Shown here: positions 53,983 to 62,978 of the stretch, piece by piece
How positions within the stretch are numbered: position 1 is the first letter of the stretch
Layout of the letters: each line of letters opens with the position of its first letter
Source of the DNA: an uncultured Geobacteraceae bacterium
Lineage (GTDB): Bacteria; Desulfobacterota; Desulfuromonadia; Geobacterales; Pseudopelobacteraceae
Assembly: GCA_903939115.1 (NCBI GenBank)
Contig: CAJAFV010000071.1
Span: 1-64,000 of the forward strand
Length of the DNA stretch: 64,000 nt
Direction of reading: 5' to 3'
The notes under the pieces: model-generated
Seen by the model: only the letters and a program-made list of their open reading frames with translations
Told to the model about the DNA's origin: nothing
Database searches by the model: none
Translations under genes and position numbers: made by a program

Positions 53983-54753
53983 ATGAGTGAAAGTCCTCTC
54001 AAAGTTTCAATTGAGCGCGAAGGGAGACTGCTCCGTCTGACGCTGGCCAGGCCCAAGGCAAATATTGTTGATGCCGCCATGATCGCCGCTCTGCGGACAG
54101 CGCTTGACGAACAGCTGACTCAGCCACACCTGCGGGCTGTGCTACTCTCGGCTGAAGGTCCGCATTTCAGCTTTGGCGCCAGCGTTGAAGAGCATCTGCC
54201 TGAATCATGCGCCCAGATGCTGAAATCTCTGCATGCTCTTATCCTGCAACTCGTCGAGAGCCCGGTTCCTGTTCTGGTGGCGGTGCGTGGTCAATGCCTC
54301 GGCGGGGGACTGGAGGTTGCCGCAGCAGGGCATCTGATCTTTGCCGCACCAGGCGCAATGATGGGGCAGCCGGAAGTCAAGCTGGCTGTGTTCGCCCCGG
54401 CGGCTTCATGTCTGCTCCCGGAACGGATCGGACAGGCTCAGGCAGAGGATCTGCTCTTCTCCGGGAGAAGTATTACTGCTGATGAAGCGCTGAGGATTGG
54501 CCTCATCACCGCGGTGGCTGATGATCCTGAGCAGGCTGCGCTCGATTATTTTGATCAGCATCTCGTCCCTCTGAGTGCAAGTACCCTCCGTTTTGCCGTA
54601 CGCGCAGCCAGGAGCGATATGATGCTGCGGGTCAGGACGAAGCTTGCTGCCGTGGAAAAGCTCTACCTTGAAGAGCTGATGGCAACCCATGACGCCGTGG
54701 AAGGACTCACCGCTTTTGTTGCCAAGCGGGCGGCAGTGTGGCAGGATAGGTAA
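53983..54753 (+). CDS. dch: Cyclohexa-1,5-diene-1-carbonyl-CoA hydratase
   Basis: 256-residue crotonase-fold enzyme (BamR in Geobacter). It adds water to the diene-CoA produced by benzoyl-CoA reductase, giving the substrate of the dehydrogenase encoded just upstream. The oxyanion-hole segments are FSFGASVEEHLPE and RGQCLGGGLEVAAAGHLIFA, and the substrate-specific pairing with had supports the call over a general enoyl-CoA hydratase. AAAGGAG precedes the ATG. The operon ends here or continues across a small inverted-repeat element to argC. Confidence 0.87.
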   Translation: MSESPLKVSIEREGRLLRLTLARPKANIVDAAMIAALRTALDEQLTQPHLRAVLLSAEGPHFSFGASVEEHLPESCAQMLKSLHALILQLVESPVPVLVAVRGQCLGGGLEVAAAGHLIFAAPGAMMGQPEVKLAVFAPAASCLLPERIGQAQAEDLLFSGRSITADEALRIGLITAVADDPEQAALDYFDQHLVPLSASTLRFAVRAARSDMMLRVRTKLAAVEKLYLEELMATHDAVEGLTAFVAKRAAVWQDR

Positions 54754-54754
54754 C

Positions 54755-54808
54755 CCAATTCCAAATCAAAGTGCTATCATCGCTGGCTCGTCTTTGATGT
54801 GAAATTGG
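54755..54808. repeat. Inverted-repeat intergenic element, short copy 4
   Basis: CCAATTCCAAATCAAAG and CTTTGATGTGAAATTGG are near-perfect inverted ends; the centre GCTATCATCGCTGGCTCGTC matches the interior of the 35162 element with few changes. It looks like an internally deleted member of the same family and could act as a terminator. Confidence 0.7.
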
Positions 54809-54837
54809 CATAAGCCTTTTTAGAAGGAGACCTGTCC

Positions 54838-55878
54838 ATGTTGAAAATAGCGATTGTCGGTGCCAGCGGCTACACCGGGCTGGAATTAATCCGTATTCTC
54901 CACTGCCATCCCGAGGTGGCCGTTACCTGTCTTACTTCAGAGCAGAGTGCCGGCAAACGTATCTCCGATGTATTCCCCACTCTGAGGGGGCGCTGCGACA
55001 TCGTGCTCGAAAATCTGGAACCGGTCCGTGTCGCAGAAAAAGCTGATATTATCTTTACCGCGTTACCACACAAAGCGGCTATGGAAGTCGTTCCGACATT
55101 CCTTAAACTCGGTAAGAAGGTCATCGACCTGTCGGCTGATTACCGACTTTCCGATCCGGCTGTGTATGGTGAATGGTACGAACCTCACCTCAATCCGGCC
55201 AATCTGAAGAAGGCGGTCTATGGATTGCCGGAGCTCAGGCGGAGCAAAATCAAGTCGGCAAAACTGGTGGCAAACCCCGGCTGTTACCCGACCAGCATCA
55301 TACTTGGCCTGGCTCCATTACTGAAAAAAGGGTTGATCGACCTGTCGAGTATTATCGCAGATTCCGCGTCCGGCGTCACCGGTGCCGGGCGTGCCGCAAA
55401 AGTAGATAGCCTCTATTGCGAGGTGAATGAAGGGTATAAAGCATACGGGGTCGGAGGAGTTCATCGCCACACTCCCGAGATCGAGCAGGAGCTGTCGCTG
55501 TTGGCCGGTAAACAGTTGAAAGTTACCTTTACTCCGCATCTGGTTCCAATGGACAGAGGTATCCTTTCTACAATCTATGCGACACCGAAAAAACCGATCA
55601 GCACCGAAACAATCGCTCAGCTGTATCAGGATTTTTACGCTGGTGAACCGTTTGTGCGCGTCCTTCCGCAGGGCAGTCTCCCTTCCACCGCTTTTGTACG
55701 CGGCTCCAACTTCTGCGACATCGCCCCTCTCGTGGATCTGCGCACCGGACGGATCATAATAGTCTCCGCTATCGATAATCTGGTTAAGGGCGCTTCAGGT
55801 CAGGCGGTACAGAATATGAATCTGGTCTGCGGCTTTCCGGAATCAATGGGGCTGGAAGGCTTGGCACTGTTCCCTTGA
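54838..55878 (+). CDS. argC: N-acetyl-gamma-glutamyl-phosphate reductase
   Basis: 346 residues; NADPH-dependent third step of arginine synthesis. [14 protein letters not shown] is the nucleotide loop; the catalytic cysteine is C149 in NPGCYPTS and the conserved His lies in [12 protein letters not shown]. Length is standard. AGAAGGAG precedes the ATG. No other arg gene is close, which is common. The next gene begins 1 base after the stop. Confidence 0.95.
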   Translation: MLKIAIVGASGYTGLELIRILHCHPEVAVTCLTSEQSAGKRISDVFPTLRGRCDIVLENLEPVRVAEKADIIFTALPHKAAMEVVPTFLKLGKKVIDLSADYRLSDPAVYGEWYEPHLNPANLKKAVYGLPELRRSKIKSAKLVANPGCYPTSIILGLAPLLKKGLIDLSSIIADSASGVTGAGRAAKVDSLYCEVNEGYKAYGVGGVHRHTPEIEQELSLLAGKQLKVTFTPHLVPMDRGILSTIYATPKKPISTETIAQLYQDFYAGEPFVRVLPQGSLPSTAFVRGSNFCDIAPLVDLRTGRIIIVSAIDNLVKGASGQAVQNMNLVCGFPESMGLEGLALFP

Positions 55879-55879
55879 A

Positions 55880-57694
55880 ATGACGTCTTTCATTCCTACA
55901 ACAATAGAAGAAGCACGCCAGCGTGGCTGGAACGAGCTCGACGTTATCTTCGTCAGCGGCGATGCCTATATTGATCATCCCGCTTTCGGAGTGCCGCTGT
56001 TGGCCCGCTGGCTCGAATCGCACGGCTTTCGGGTCGGCATTATCGCACAACCTGACTGGCGCTCAAAAGAGCCGTTCATGGTTCTCGGTCGGCCTCGGCT
56101 CTTTTTTGCCGTTTCGGCCGGAGCCATGGATTCGATGGTTGCCCATTATACTCCTGCCCGTAAACTGCGCCACGATGACGCCTACACACCGGGTAATCGT
56201 CACGGCGCACGACCAAACCGCGCAACAATGATCTACACCTCCCGGCTGAAGGAAGCATTCAAGGATGTCCCGGTCATCATCGGCGGCATTGAAGCATCAC
56301 TGCGCCGTTTTGCCCACTACGATTTTTGGGAAAACAAGGTGCGGCGCTCGATTCTGTTTGATGCCAAAGCAGATCTGCTGATCTACGGCATGGCGGAGCG
56401 GTCACTTTTGTCTCTGGCCGAGCGCATGCGGTCCGGCGAACGGTTATTTGAAATACGGGATATACGGGGTACGGCCTATCATTGCAATGATAGTGGTGAT
56501 GCTCAATCTGTTGAACTACCGTCCTACGAGGAAATAACCTCCTCCAAAGATACATTCGCAGAAGCGTTTCGTTTAGCCTACCTCCAGCAAAATCCCTGGT
56601 CTGCCAAAATTGTTGTTCAGCAGCATGGCAATCGGGTTCTGGTCTGTAATCCCCCGGCTTTCCCGTTGACGGAAGCGGAGATGGACGCCGTGTATGCCCT
56701 GCCGTTTGAAAAGAGCCCGCATCCGTCGTATACCGAGGCAATACCGGCCTGGGAGCAGATCAAAACCTCCATCACCAGTCATCGGGGCTGCTTCGGCGGC
56801 TGCGCCTTCTGCGCAATCACCATGCACCAGGGCAAAACGATCCAGTCTCGCAGTAAAAGCTCAATTCTGGCGGAAATATCAGCCTTAACCCGTAAGCCAT
56901 GGTTTCGCGGCGCTATCAGTGATATCGGTGGGCCGACCGCCAACATGTATGGTCTCAGTTGCAGCAATTCGGATGCCATGAAAAAATGTCAGCGCGAAAG
57001 CTGCATATTTCCAGCGATCTGTAAAAACCTGCAGACAAATGATAAACCGGCGACGACGTTACTACAGTCAGCACGATCTCTGGAGGGCGTCAAACATACG
57101 GCAGTTTCGTCCGGAGTGCGTTATGACCTGCTCGAAAGTCAACCGGCCTATTTCAACGAGTTGGTCGGTCATCAGGTCAGCGGTCTGCTTAAAATCGCTC
57201 CTGAACACCTGGTTGATCATGTCACGGACATCATGCGCAAACCGGGAAAAAAGTCATTTGAAAAGTTCCTGACCAGGTTTCGGGAAGAGAGTGACCGGCT
57301 TGGTAAACGGCAATATATCGTACCGTACCTTATCTCGGGTCATCCGGGGTGTACGTTAGCCGATATGTTTGAACTCGCGCTTATTCTCAAAAAAATGGGG
57401 ATAAAAGTTGAGCAGGTCCAAGATTTTACGCCAACCCCCGGCACTATTGCCACCTGCATGTTCCACAGCGGCATTGATCCGATGAGCGGAAAGCGCGTGT
57501 ACACGGCAACAAGCGATCGTGAAAAGGGATTGCAGAAGTCTTTGCTTCTTTGGCACCTTCCGGCCGAACGGGCGAAGGTTGTGGAAGCATTGAAGGAGTT
57601 GGGGCGAGAAGGCGATTCGGGGTTGCTTATAGGCGGGAGCAATAAAGCTGTCCCGATTCAGAAGAGGAAAACGTCCACAAAAAAAGCCCGCTGA
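55880..57694 (+). CDS. YgiQ-family radical SAM protein
   Basis: 604 residues. The SAM/[4Fe-4S] cysteines are in [18 protein letters not shown] (CxxxCxxC, about residues 305-312). N-terminal region ([20 protein letters not shown]) resembles a B12-binding-like fold, as in YgiQ proteins. The reaction is unknown; the family is widespread in anaerobes. The last codons and the stop lie within the terminator hairpin. Co-transcription with argC is likely from the 1-base spacing. Confidence 0.88.
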   Translation: MTSFIPTTIEEARQRGWNELDVIFVSGDAYIDHPAFGVPLLARWLESHGFRVGIIAQPDWRSKEPFMVLGRPRLFFAVSAGAMDSMVAHYTPARKLRHDDAYTPGNRHGARPNRATMIYTSRLKEAFKDVPVIIGGIEASLRRFAHYDFWENKVRRSILFDAKADLLIYGMAERSLLSLAERMRSGERLFEIRDIRGTAYHCNDSGDAQSVELPSYEEITSSKDTFAEAFRLAYLQQNPWSAKIVVQQHGNRVLVCNPPAFPLTEAEMDAVYALPFEKSPHPSYTEAIPAWEQIKTSITSHRGCFGGCAFCAITMHQGKTIQSRSKSSILAEISALTRKPWFRGAISDIGGPTANMYGLSCSNSDAMKKCQRESCIFPAICKNLQTNDKPATTLLQSARSLEGVKHTAVSSGVRYDLLESQPAYFNELVGHQVSGLLKIAPEHLVDHVTDIMRKPGKKSFEKFLTRFREESDRLGKRQYIVPYLISGHPGCTLADMFELALILKKMGIKVEQVQDFTPTPGTIATCMFHSGIDPMSGKRVYTATSDREKGLQKSLLLWHLPAERAKVVEALKELGREGDSGLLIGGSNKAVPIQKRKTSTKKAR

Positions 57695-57712
57695 TGACAG
57701 CGGGCTAAAAAA
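57685..57712. terminator. Bidirectional terminator
   Basis: AGCCCGCTG, 4-base loop, CAGCGGGCT, with A-runs before and after. It serves ygiQ on the plus strand and the cold-shock gene on the minus strand. The ygiQ stop TGA is in the stem/loop. Confidence 0.9.
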
Positions 57713-57731
57713 GCGAAGTGAATATACGGAA

Positions 57732-57932
57732 TTACTTCTTAACGACGTTTGCAGCCTGCAGGCCTTTCGGACCCTGGGTAATTTCAAACGTTACTGCATC
57801 GCCTTCTGCAAGTGATTTGAAGCCGTCGCCGCCAATCGCCGAAAAATGAACGAAAACATCTTCGCCCCCTTCCTGCTCAATGAAGCCAAATCCTTTTGTG
57901 TCATTAAACCATTTTACCTTGCCCTGTGCCAT
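57732..57932 (-). CDS. CspA-family cold-shock protein
   Basis: 66 residues: a single OB-fold with RNP1 KGFGFIEQE and RNP2 VFVHFSAI, the nucleic-acid-binding motifs. It works as an RNA chaperone. Starts [11 protein letters not shown] as usual. AGGAGG precedes the ATG. Long leader of about 140 bases upstream, typical of cold-shock genes. Confidence 0.96.
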   Translation of the reverse strand: MAQGKVKWFNDTKGFGFIEQEGGEDVFVHFSAIGGDGFKSLAEGDAVTFEITQGPKGLQAANVVKK

Positions 57933-58079
57933 TTCCTGCCTCCTTTTTTGTCCGGTTTAGTGCCGGTGCGTTTGGTTACCGCTTAAGTTTCTGGAGTCTG
58001 ATGCAGGAAAAGCGCAATGCCTGTTCAAACGTGCTACTTGCAACGTTCTGCAAAAAGTTCCGAAACTGCGTGCCCGAGT

Positions 58080-58109
58080 CGTTTATCACAGCCACAAAGG
58101 GGGTGTCAA
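58080..58109 (-). promoter_or_regulatory. Promoter of cold-shock gene
   Basis: On the minus strand TTGACA (58109-58104), 16 bases, then GATAAA near 58087-58082. Transcription would start near 58074, leaving a leader of about 140 bases before the Csp start. Such leaders often fold differently at low temperature; this was not modelled. Confidence 0.6.
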
Positions 58110-58202
58110 GACAATTAACATTAAAACCTGACAAACAGGATGCCTGTACTGGTAAAGGCATTTTATGCCATTAAAGCGCAGAAAACACCTTCGACATACT
58201 AA

Positions 58203-58796
58203 TTAGGGGGCCTTTAATTCCTCATTTTTGCTCTGCAGTTTTTTAACCAGCTTGTCGTAACCATTGGCGGTAATGATTTTGTTGAACTGGCTGCGATAAT
58301 TCGAGACGAGACTTACCCCCTCGATAACAACATCGTACACCATCCATTTACCCTCATGCTTGAACAGGTGGTAATCAAGCGTAAACTCGTCGCGGGCGGC
58401 GGTAACGACTTTTGACTTTACCACGGCATGTTCATCATCATCCATATACTCTTTGAGATAGACAATCTTTTCATTATTATACGACTCAATTTTACTCGCG
58501 TATGAATTTTCAAGCAGAGTCGCAAACAGTTCACTGAACTGCTTTTTCTCAGAGGCACTTCGCGTATTCCAATGTTTTCCGAGCGAGCGCTTCGCCATTT
58601 CAGAATAATCAAATATGGTGCTGATGGATTTTTTTAGAGACTGACGGCGTTTGGCCTCATTTTTTTTCATCTCCTTATCAGCCACTATATGAACAACTTC
58701 ATCTACCGCCTTCTTTACCTCGTCGGTCGGAGTTGCAGACGCAACTGAAACCATGAATAGTGATGCTGTCAGTACCAGTAAGATTCGATTCAGCAT
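58203..58796 (-). CDS. mlaC: MlaC-like periplasmic lipid carrier (Ttg2D family)
   Basis: 197 residues with a signal peptide (MLNRILLVLTASLFMVSVAS) and the MlaC fold, recognisable from IFDYSEMAKRSLGKHW and MVYDVVIEGVSLVSNYRSQF. It carries phospholipid between membranes. Last gene of the Mla-like operon, 15 bases after the TolC-like gene. Confidence 0.88.
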   Translation of the reverse strand: MLNRILLVLTASLFMVSVASATPTDEVKKAVDEVVHIVADKEMKKNEAKRRQSLKKSISTIFDYSEMAKRSLGKHWNTRSASEKKQFSELFATLLENSYASKIESYNNEKIVYLKEYMDDDEHAVVKSKVVTAARDEFTLDYHLFKHEGKWMVYDVVIEGVSLVSNYRSQFNKIITANGYDKLVKKLQSKNEELKAP

Positions 58797-58811
58797 AAGT
58801 GCTCCTCCGGA

Positions 58812-60197
58812 TTATTTTTCAAAAGGACGTAACGGTTCGTTTGTCGCATAGTCAAGATTTGCAGCAGCAATACGATAGTTGTAAATGGATTTAAAATAAT
58901 CGGAGCGCATGCTGGAATACGCTTGAAGAGCTTCAAAAATATCTTTGGCCGGGCCCATACCGAAGTCGAAGTTTGCGACCGCTGTGACGGTCCATTTTTT
59001 TGCGTTCAAATAGGCACCGCGCGTCGCTAATGCACTGTTCCGTGCTTCAATAAGATCGAGGTAATATTTTTTTATCTGAAGCGGGATATTTGTGGCGGCA
59101 TATTCCTTTGTGCTGAGCAAGCGGTTGTACTGGGCACGTTCAGCAGCAACTTTTGCGCCGGTAATGCCAAAATCAAGCTTCCAACGCGCCCCGAGAGCGA
59201 CGCCGGCGTTAAGGTGCTTGAATGGATCGTTGATATACGGGTTGTTTATCCGCTCGCGGTTATCTGCATAGGCCCACGAAAAAAGGCCGCCAAGAAAAAT
59301 ATCGGGATAATAATTCGCTTTGGCCGCCTCAACCAGTGCCGCGCGCGCCATAAGCCCTTCCGCGATCTGTTTGAACTCAGGTCTTCTTGAGTTGCCCAGT
59401 TCCACATAGTTTTGCAGGTCAGGGATTTCAGCTTCTACGATGACGAGTCGCTCCGTTGCGGTCACCAGATTGGCGTCGGAAGGCAACCCCATGCGGGCTT
59501 TCAAGGCCGCCAAAGCAAGGGCCTCACCCTTCTTCGCCTCTTCCAGGTATTTTGTAGCGATTCCGGAGAAGGCGTCAAGTTTGTAGAGGTCCACCTCGTC
59601 AACCGAATCGGATCCCTGATCAAGCAGCTTGCCCGCCTTTTCGCGCGCCTTGATAAGAATTTCCTCGATTTCAAGTACCAATTCTCTCATTTCGCGGGCT
59701 AACAGCAGGCCGTAATAATATTCATGAACTTTTTGGACGATCTCGTTAGACCGCTGCTGCTTACGGGACCGATCCACCTCAATTCCGTGAGTAGCAGCCT
59801 TCATGTTCTCAGATATTTTGCCGAACGTGTACAGTGGTTGGATGATTGTGGCATCGGTGCTGGTAAACCAGGTAAGTGAGTTGATGCTGAAGGGTATATC
59901 GGTTTTTACAACTGGTGAAATATCTGCCTTGGAGGCGGTCGGCGCCGGGCCGGCAAGCGCAGTGATCGATATCTGCGGGAATCGATACGATTTCGCTTCG
60001 TCCAGCCTGCTGGTTGCCAGAGCTATGTCGCTTTCGGCTTCGCCAAGTTCGGGCGCAGCTTTCAGAGCCATACGGACACATTCGTCCAGGCTTAATTCAA
60101 TTGGAGGAGCCGGGGAGTCGGCTGCTGAACCGGTGCTGATTCCGGCGACGGCAATCAGCAACCAAGCGGCCATACAGATGCATAAAACTGATTTCAT
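58812..60197 (-). CDS. TolC-like outer-membrane efflux protein
   Basis: About 461 residues: signal peptide (MKSVLCICMAAWLLIAVAGI) and two long helical repeats of the TolC family (SLDECVRMALKAAPELGEAE; the second repeat begins near VEAEIPDLQNYVELG). It forms an outer-membrane channel. A place between mlaD and mlaC is unusual compared with E. coli but suggests the channel works with this lipid system. ATG 60197 has AAGGAA upstream; the frame is open to 60302. Confidence 0.87.
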   Translation of the reverse strand: MKSVLCICMAAWLLIAVAGISTGSAADSPAPPIELSLDECVRMALKAAPELGEAESDIALATSRLDEAKSYRFPQISITALAGPAPTASKADISPVVKTDIPFSINSLTWFTSTDATIIQPLYTFGKISENMKAATHGIEVDRSRKQQRSNEIVQKVHEYYYGLLLAREMRELVLEIEEILIKAREKAGKLLDQGSDSVDEVDLYKLDAFSGIATKYLEEAKKGEALALAALKARMGLPSDANLVTATERLVIVEAEIPDLQNYVELGNSRRPEFKQIAEGLMARAALVEAAKANYYPDIFLGGLFSWAYADNRERINNPYINDPFKHLNAGVALGARWKLDFGITGAKVAAERAQYNRLLSTKEYAATNIPLQIKKYYLDLIEARNSALATRGAYLNAKKWTVTAVANFDFGMGPAKDIFEALQAYSSMRSDYFKSIYNYRIAAANLDYATNEPLRPFEK

Positions 60198-60222
60198 TGC
60201 CACATTCCTTTGCGAGTAAAGG

Positions 60223-60675
60223 CTATTCAACTTTGCCATGAATAAATTTGCTGACCAGCTCCTCAATGTCAATAGCTGATTCAGTTTCACGAATTTTATC
60301 ATTATTTTTCAACATCTTTTCAGAGCCTCCCGGCCGGAGTTTGATAAATTTATCGCCAATGATTCCACTCGTTCGCACGGAGGCGATGACGTCGTCAGTG
60401 ATCTTCACTCCGGTCTTGATTTTAAGGTACGCCAGTGCCCGATCACCGCTCTTGGCATCGAGCATAATCTTGTCAACCTTCCCAACCTCGACTCCGGCTA
60501 CCTCGACCCGTGCACCCGGTTTCAATCCGGATACGGAATCAAAGCTGGCGGTAACTGCGTAAAAATCACCGCCGCCGAATTCCATTTTGCCGAGTTTGAT
60601 TGAAACATATCCAAGGCACAGGATGCCGATCAGCATAAAGGTGCCAACCATCATTTCCAGTTTTATCATGTTCAT
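60223..60675 (-). CDS. mlaD: MlaD/MCE-domain protein
   Basis: About 150 residues: one N-terminal membrane helix (MMVGTFMLIGILCLGYVS) and a single MCE domain (FDSVSGLKPGARVEVAGVEV through SGIIGDKFIKLRPGG). Six copies would make the ring that passes lipid across the periplasm. ATG 60675 follows AGAGG. Confidence 0.92.
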   Translation of the reverse strand: MNMIKLEMMVGTFMLIGILCLGYVSIKLGKMEFGGGDFYAVTASFDSVSGLKPGARVEVAGVEVGKVDKIMLDAKSGDRALAYLKIKTGVKITDDVIASVRTSGIIGDKFIKLRPGGSEKMLKNNDKIRETESAIDIEELVSKFIHGKVE

Positions 60676-60703
60676 TTCATACCTCTTTGTACATAGGGCC
60701 GTT

Positions 60704-61450
60704 CTACACCATCTGAATCGGGCCGTCCAGGCTGCCGCTGATGAATTGACGGATTGCAGGTTCGGTAGAATTGATAATGTCATCCGATGAGCCAAACTGT
60801 AGAATCTTGCCCCGAAACAGCATAGCCACATGTTGGGCGACATCAAAAATCTCCGGTATTTCGTGCGAAACAATCACCGCAGTGAAACCGAACTTTGCAT
60901 GGGTGTCTTTAATGAGTTGGTGAATCGCCCGCTTAATGATCGGGTCGAGTCCGGTGGTCGGTTCATCAAACAGGATGATCTTGGGATTCAGCACCACCGC
61001 ACGGGCCAGGCCGACGCGTTTTTTCATGCCACCAGAGAGCTCATCGGGGAATTTTTTTTCAATATTCTTCAGGCCGACATCCTCCAGGGCAGAGAGAACT
61101 CTGCACCGGATCTCCTCTTTTGCAAGAGAGGTTTTTTCTTCCAGCGGGAAGGCAACATTTTCAAAAACCGTCATTGAGTCAAACAGCGCCACGTTCTGGA
61201 ACAGCATCCCGAATTTTTCTCGAATCCGGTTTAACTCGGAGCGGCGCACGGCAACAATGCTTTCGCCATCGACCTCGACAGTGCCGCTATCGGGCTGGAG
61301 CAGGCCGATCAGGTGCTTGAGGAGGACACTCTTACCCTCGCCGCTGGGACCGATAATTGCGGTAATTTTACCATCCGGGATATCAATATCAAGCCCGTTG
61401 AGTACTTTTTGACTGCCGAATGACTTATGCACATTGCGAAGTGTGATCAT
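60704..61450 (-). CDS. mlaF: MlaF-like ABC transporter ATPase
   Basis: About 248 residues. Walker A GPSGEGKS (with Glu where Gly/Ser is usual), signature ELSGGMKKRVGLARA and Walker B IILFDEPTTGLDP. Drives lipid transport with MlaE. Start ATG 61450 is just after the MlaE stop. Confidence 0.93.
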   Translation of the reverse strand: MITLRNVHKSFGSQKVLNGLDIDIPDGKITAIIGPSGEGKSVLLKHLIGLLQPDSGTVEVDGESIVAVRRSELNRIREKFGMLFQNVALFDSMTVFENVAFPLEEKTSLAKEEIRCRVLSALEDVGLKNIEKKFPDELSGGMKKRVGLARAVVLNPKIILFDEPTTGLDPIIKRAIHQLIKDTHAKFGFTAVIVSHEIPEIFDVAQHVAMLFRGKILQFGSSDDIINSTEPAIRQFISGSLDGPIQMV

Positions 61451-61451
61451 A

Positions 61452-62213
61452 TCAGAGCAGCACCGAAGTGAGGAAATAGTCCCAGACAAGAATAATTACC
61501 GATGTCAGCACAACCGCTTCAGTCGTGGCTTTAGAAACGCCTTCGGCTCCATGCCCGGCGTAATAGCCTTTGTAGCAGCCGATCCACGCGATAATCACGC
61601 CGAAGGAGAAAGATTTCAGAAAACCGGAATAGACATCACGCCAGACGACCGATTTTTCCATTTCGTAAAAATATGCCCCGGGGTTAACTCCCAGCAGCTT
61701 GACTCCAACAAGCCAGCCACCGTAGATGCCGATGACGTCAAAAATGGCACAGAGCAGGGGAAGGGAAATCATTGCCGCAATAAATTTCGGGGTAACCAGG
61801 TATTTAAAGGGGTCAAGCGCCATCGTTTCGAGCGCATCGATCTGCTCAGTAATCCGCATAATACCGATTTCAGCCGTGATGGCACTGCCGGCTCGCCCGG
61901 TCACCATCAGCGCTGCCAGCACCGGTCCGAGTTCGCGAATCAGCGAGAGTGCCACCGCCGTGCCGAGCATTCCTTCGGAGCCGAACTTTGACAGAGTATA
62001 ATAGCCCTGCAGGCCGAGGACCATGCCGGTAAAGCCTGCTGTCAGCACAATGACGAACAGCGATTTTGTGCCGATAAAACGGAGCTGCTTCAGGACGTGC
62101 AGCAGACTGGGGGGGCGCCGGACAATCATGTAGAACGAATAGAGGAGAAACCAGCCCGTCCGTCCCAGATCGCGTAAAATTTCTATAGTTGTATGTCCAA
62201 GTGCCTGAATCAC
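61452..62213 (-). CDS. mlaE: MlaE-like permease
   Basis: About 253 residues with five or six membrane segments and the family motifs TGFTGMVLGLQGYYTLSKFG and VTGRAGSAITAEIG. A GTG at 62213 is preceded by AAGGAT; the frame is open to a TTG at 62261, which is less likely. First gene of the operon mlaE-mlaF-mlaD-tolC-like-mlaC. Confidence 0.92.
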   Translation of the reverse strand: MIQALGHTTIEILRDLGRTGWFLLYSFYMIVRRPPSLLHVLKQLRFIGTKSLFVIVLTAGFTGMVLGLQGYYTLSKFGSEGMLGTAVALSLIRELGPVLAALMVTGRAGSAITAEIGIMRITEQIDALETMALDPFKYLVTPKFIAAMISLPLLCAIFDVIGIYGGWLVGVKLLGVNPGAYFYEMEKSVVWRDVYSGFLKSFSFGVIIAWIGCYKGYYAGHGAEGVSKATTEAVVLTSVIILVWDYFLTSVLL

Positions 62214-62303
62214 GAAAATCCTTATAAACACCGGAGAAATGATCGTTAAATATATACCCAATTACGGGGAAAAGCAAAGTGAAATTGGATTAATATGCCG
62301 ATA

Positions 62304-62894
62304 TCAGAGCGCCTTCTGGATTAGGAGAAGATACGGAGCATCCTGATTGACATTGATCTGCCCCATGCGCCAACTGTGAAAGGCCCGCGGTTCGAGGCCG
62401 GCCGCCCAGTTCTCGACTGTGGACTGTTCCGCCGGGCCACCACCGTGACCGGGGTAAATCGTTACCAGTATGGTCCCTCCCGGGGCAAGAAGGTGCAGTG
62501 ACTGCTCCAGGGCTGTGACAGTCGTTTCCGGCAGGGTAATGATAGTGCGGTCACCTCCGGGGAGGTAGCCGAGATTGAACAGCACAACCTGTACCGGTCC
62601 CGTTACATGCTCTGCCAGCCTTTCGTGACCAGCCAGCAGCAGTTTCGCCCTATGCGAAAGCTTTGCTTCTGCCAATCTGCGACCGGTCTCGACCATCGCC
62701 TGCTGCTGAATGTCAAATCCGAAGACAGAGCCGTTGTCGCCAACCAGACGGGCCAGCAGCAGAGTGTCGTGCCCGTTGCCGCAGGTCGCGTCAACCGCCG
62801 TATGACCATCATGTACAAAGGTGTGCAGAAACAGGTGCGCAAGCGGCACCGGACCGCGTAATGCCGGAATGGGGGAAAAGGAAGGATACGTCAT
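62304..62894 (-). CDS. MnmM/YtqB-like class I SAM methyltransferase
   Basis: 196 residues. The SAM-binding loop is VDATCGNGHDTLLLA, then FGFDIQQQA, and FNLGYLPGGD is the catalytic-motif region of the family once called rRNA methylase and later shown to methylate the wobble uridine side chain of tRNA (MnmM). No partner gene nearby. Confidence 0.82.
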   Translation of the reverse strand: MTYPSFSPIPALRGPVPLAHLFLHTFVHDGHTAVDATCGNGHDTLLLARLVGDNGSVFGFDIQQQAMVETGRRLAEAKLSHRAKLLLAGHERLAEHVTGPVQVVLFNLGYLPGGDRTIITLPETTVTALEQSLHLLAPGGTILVTIYPGHGGGPAEQSTVENWAAGLEPRAFHSWRMGQINVNQDAPYLLLIQKAL

Positions 62895-62978
62895 GGCGGC
62901 AGAGGTTAGCAGAATCAGGGGGCTTTTGCCACGGGGAATTTGGTTGCCTTCGGGTGCTAAAAAAGGTACTACGACAGC

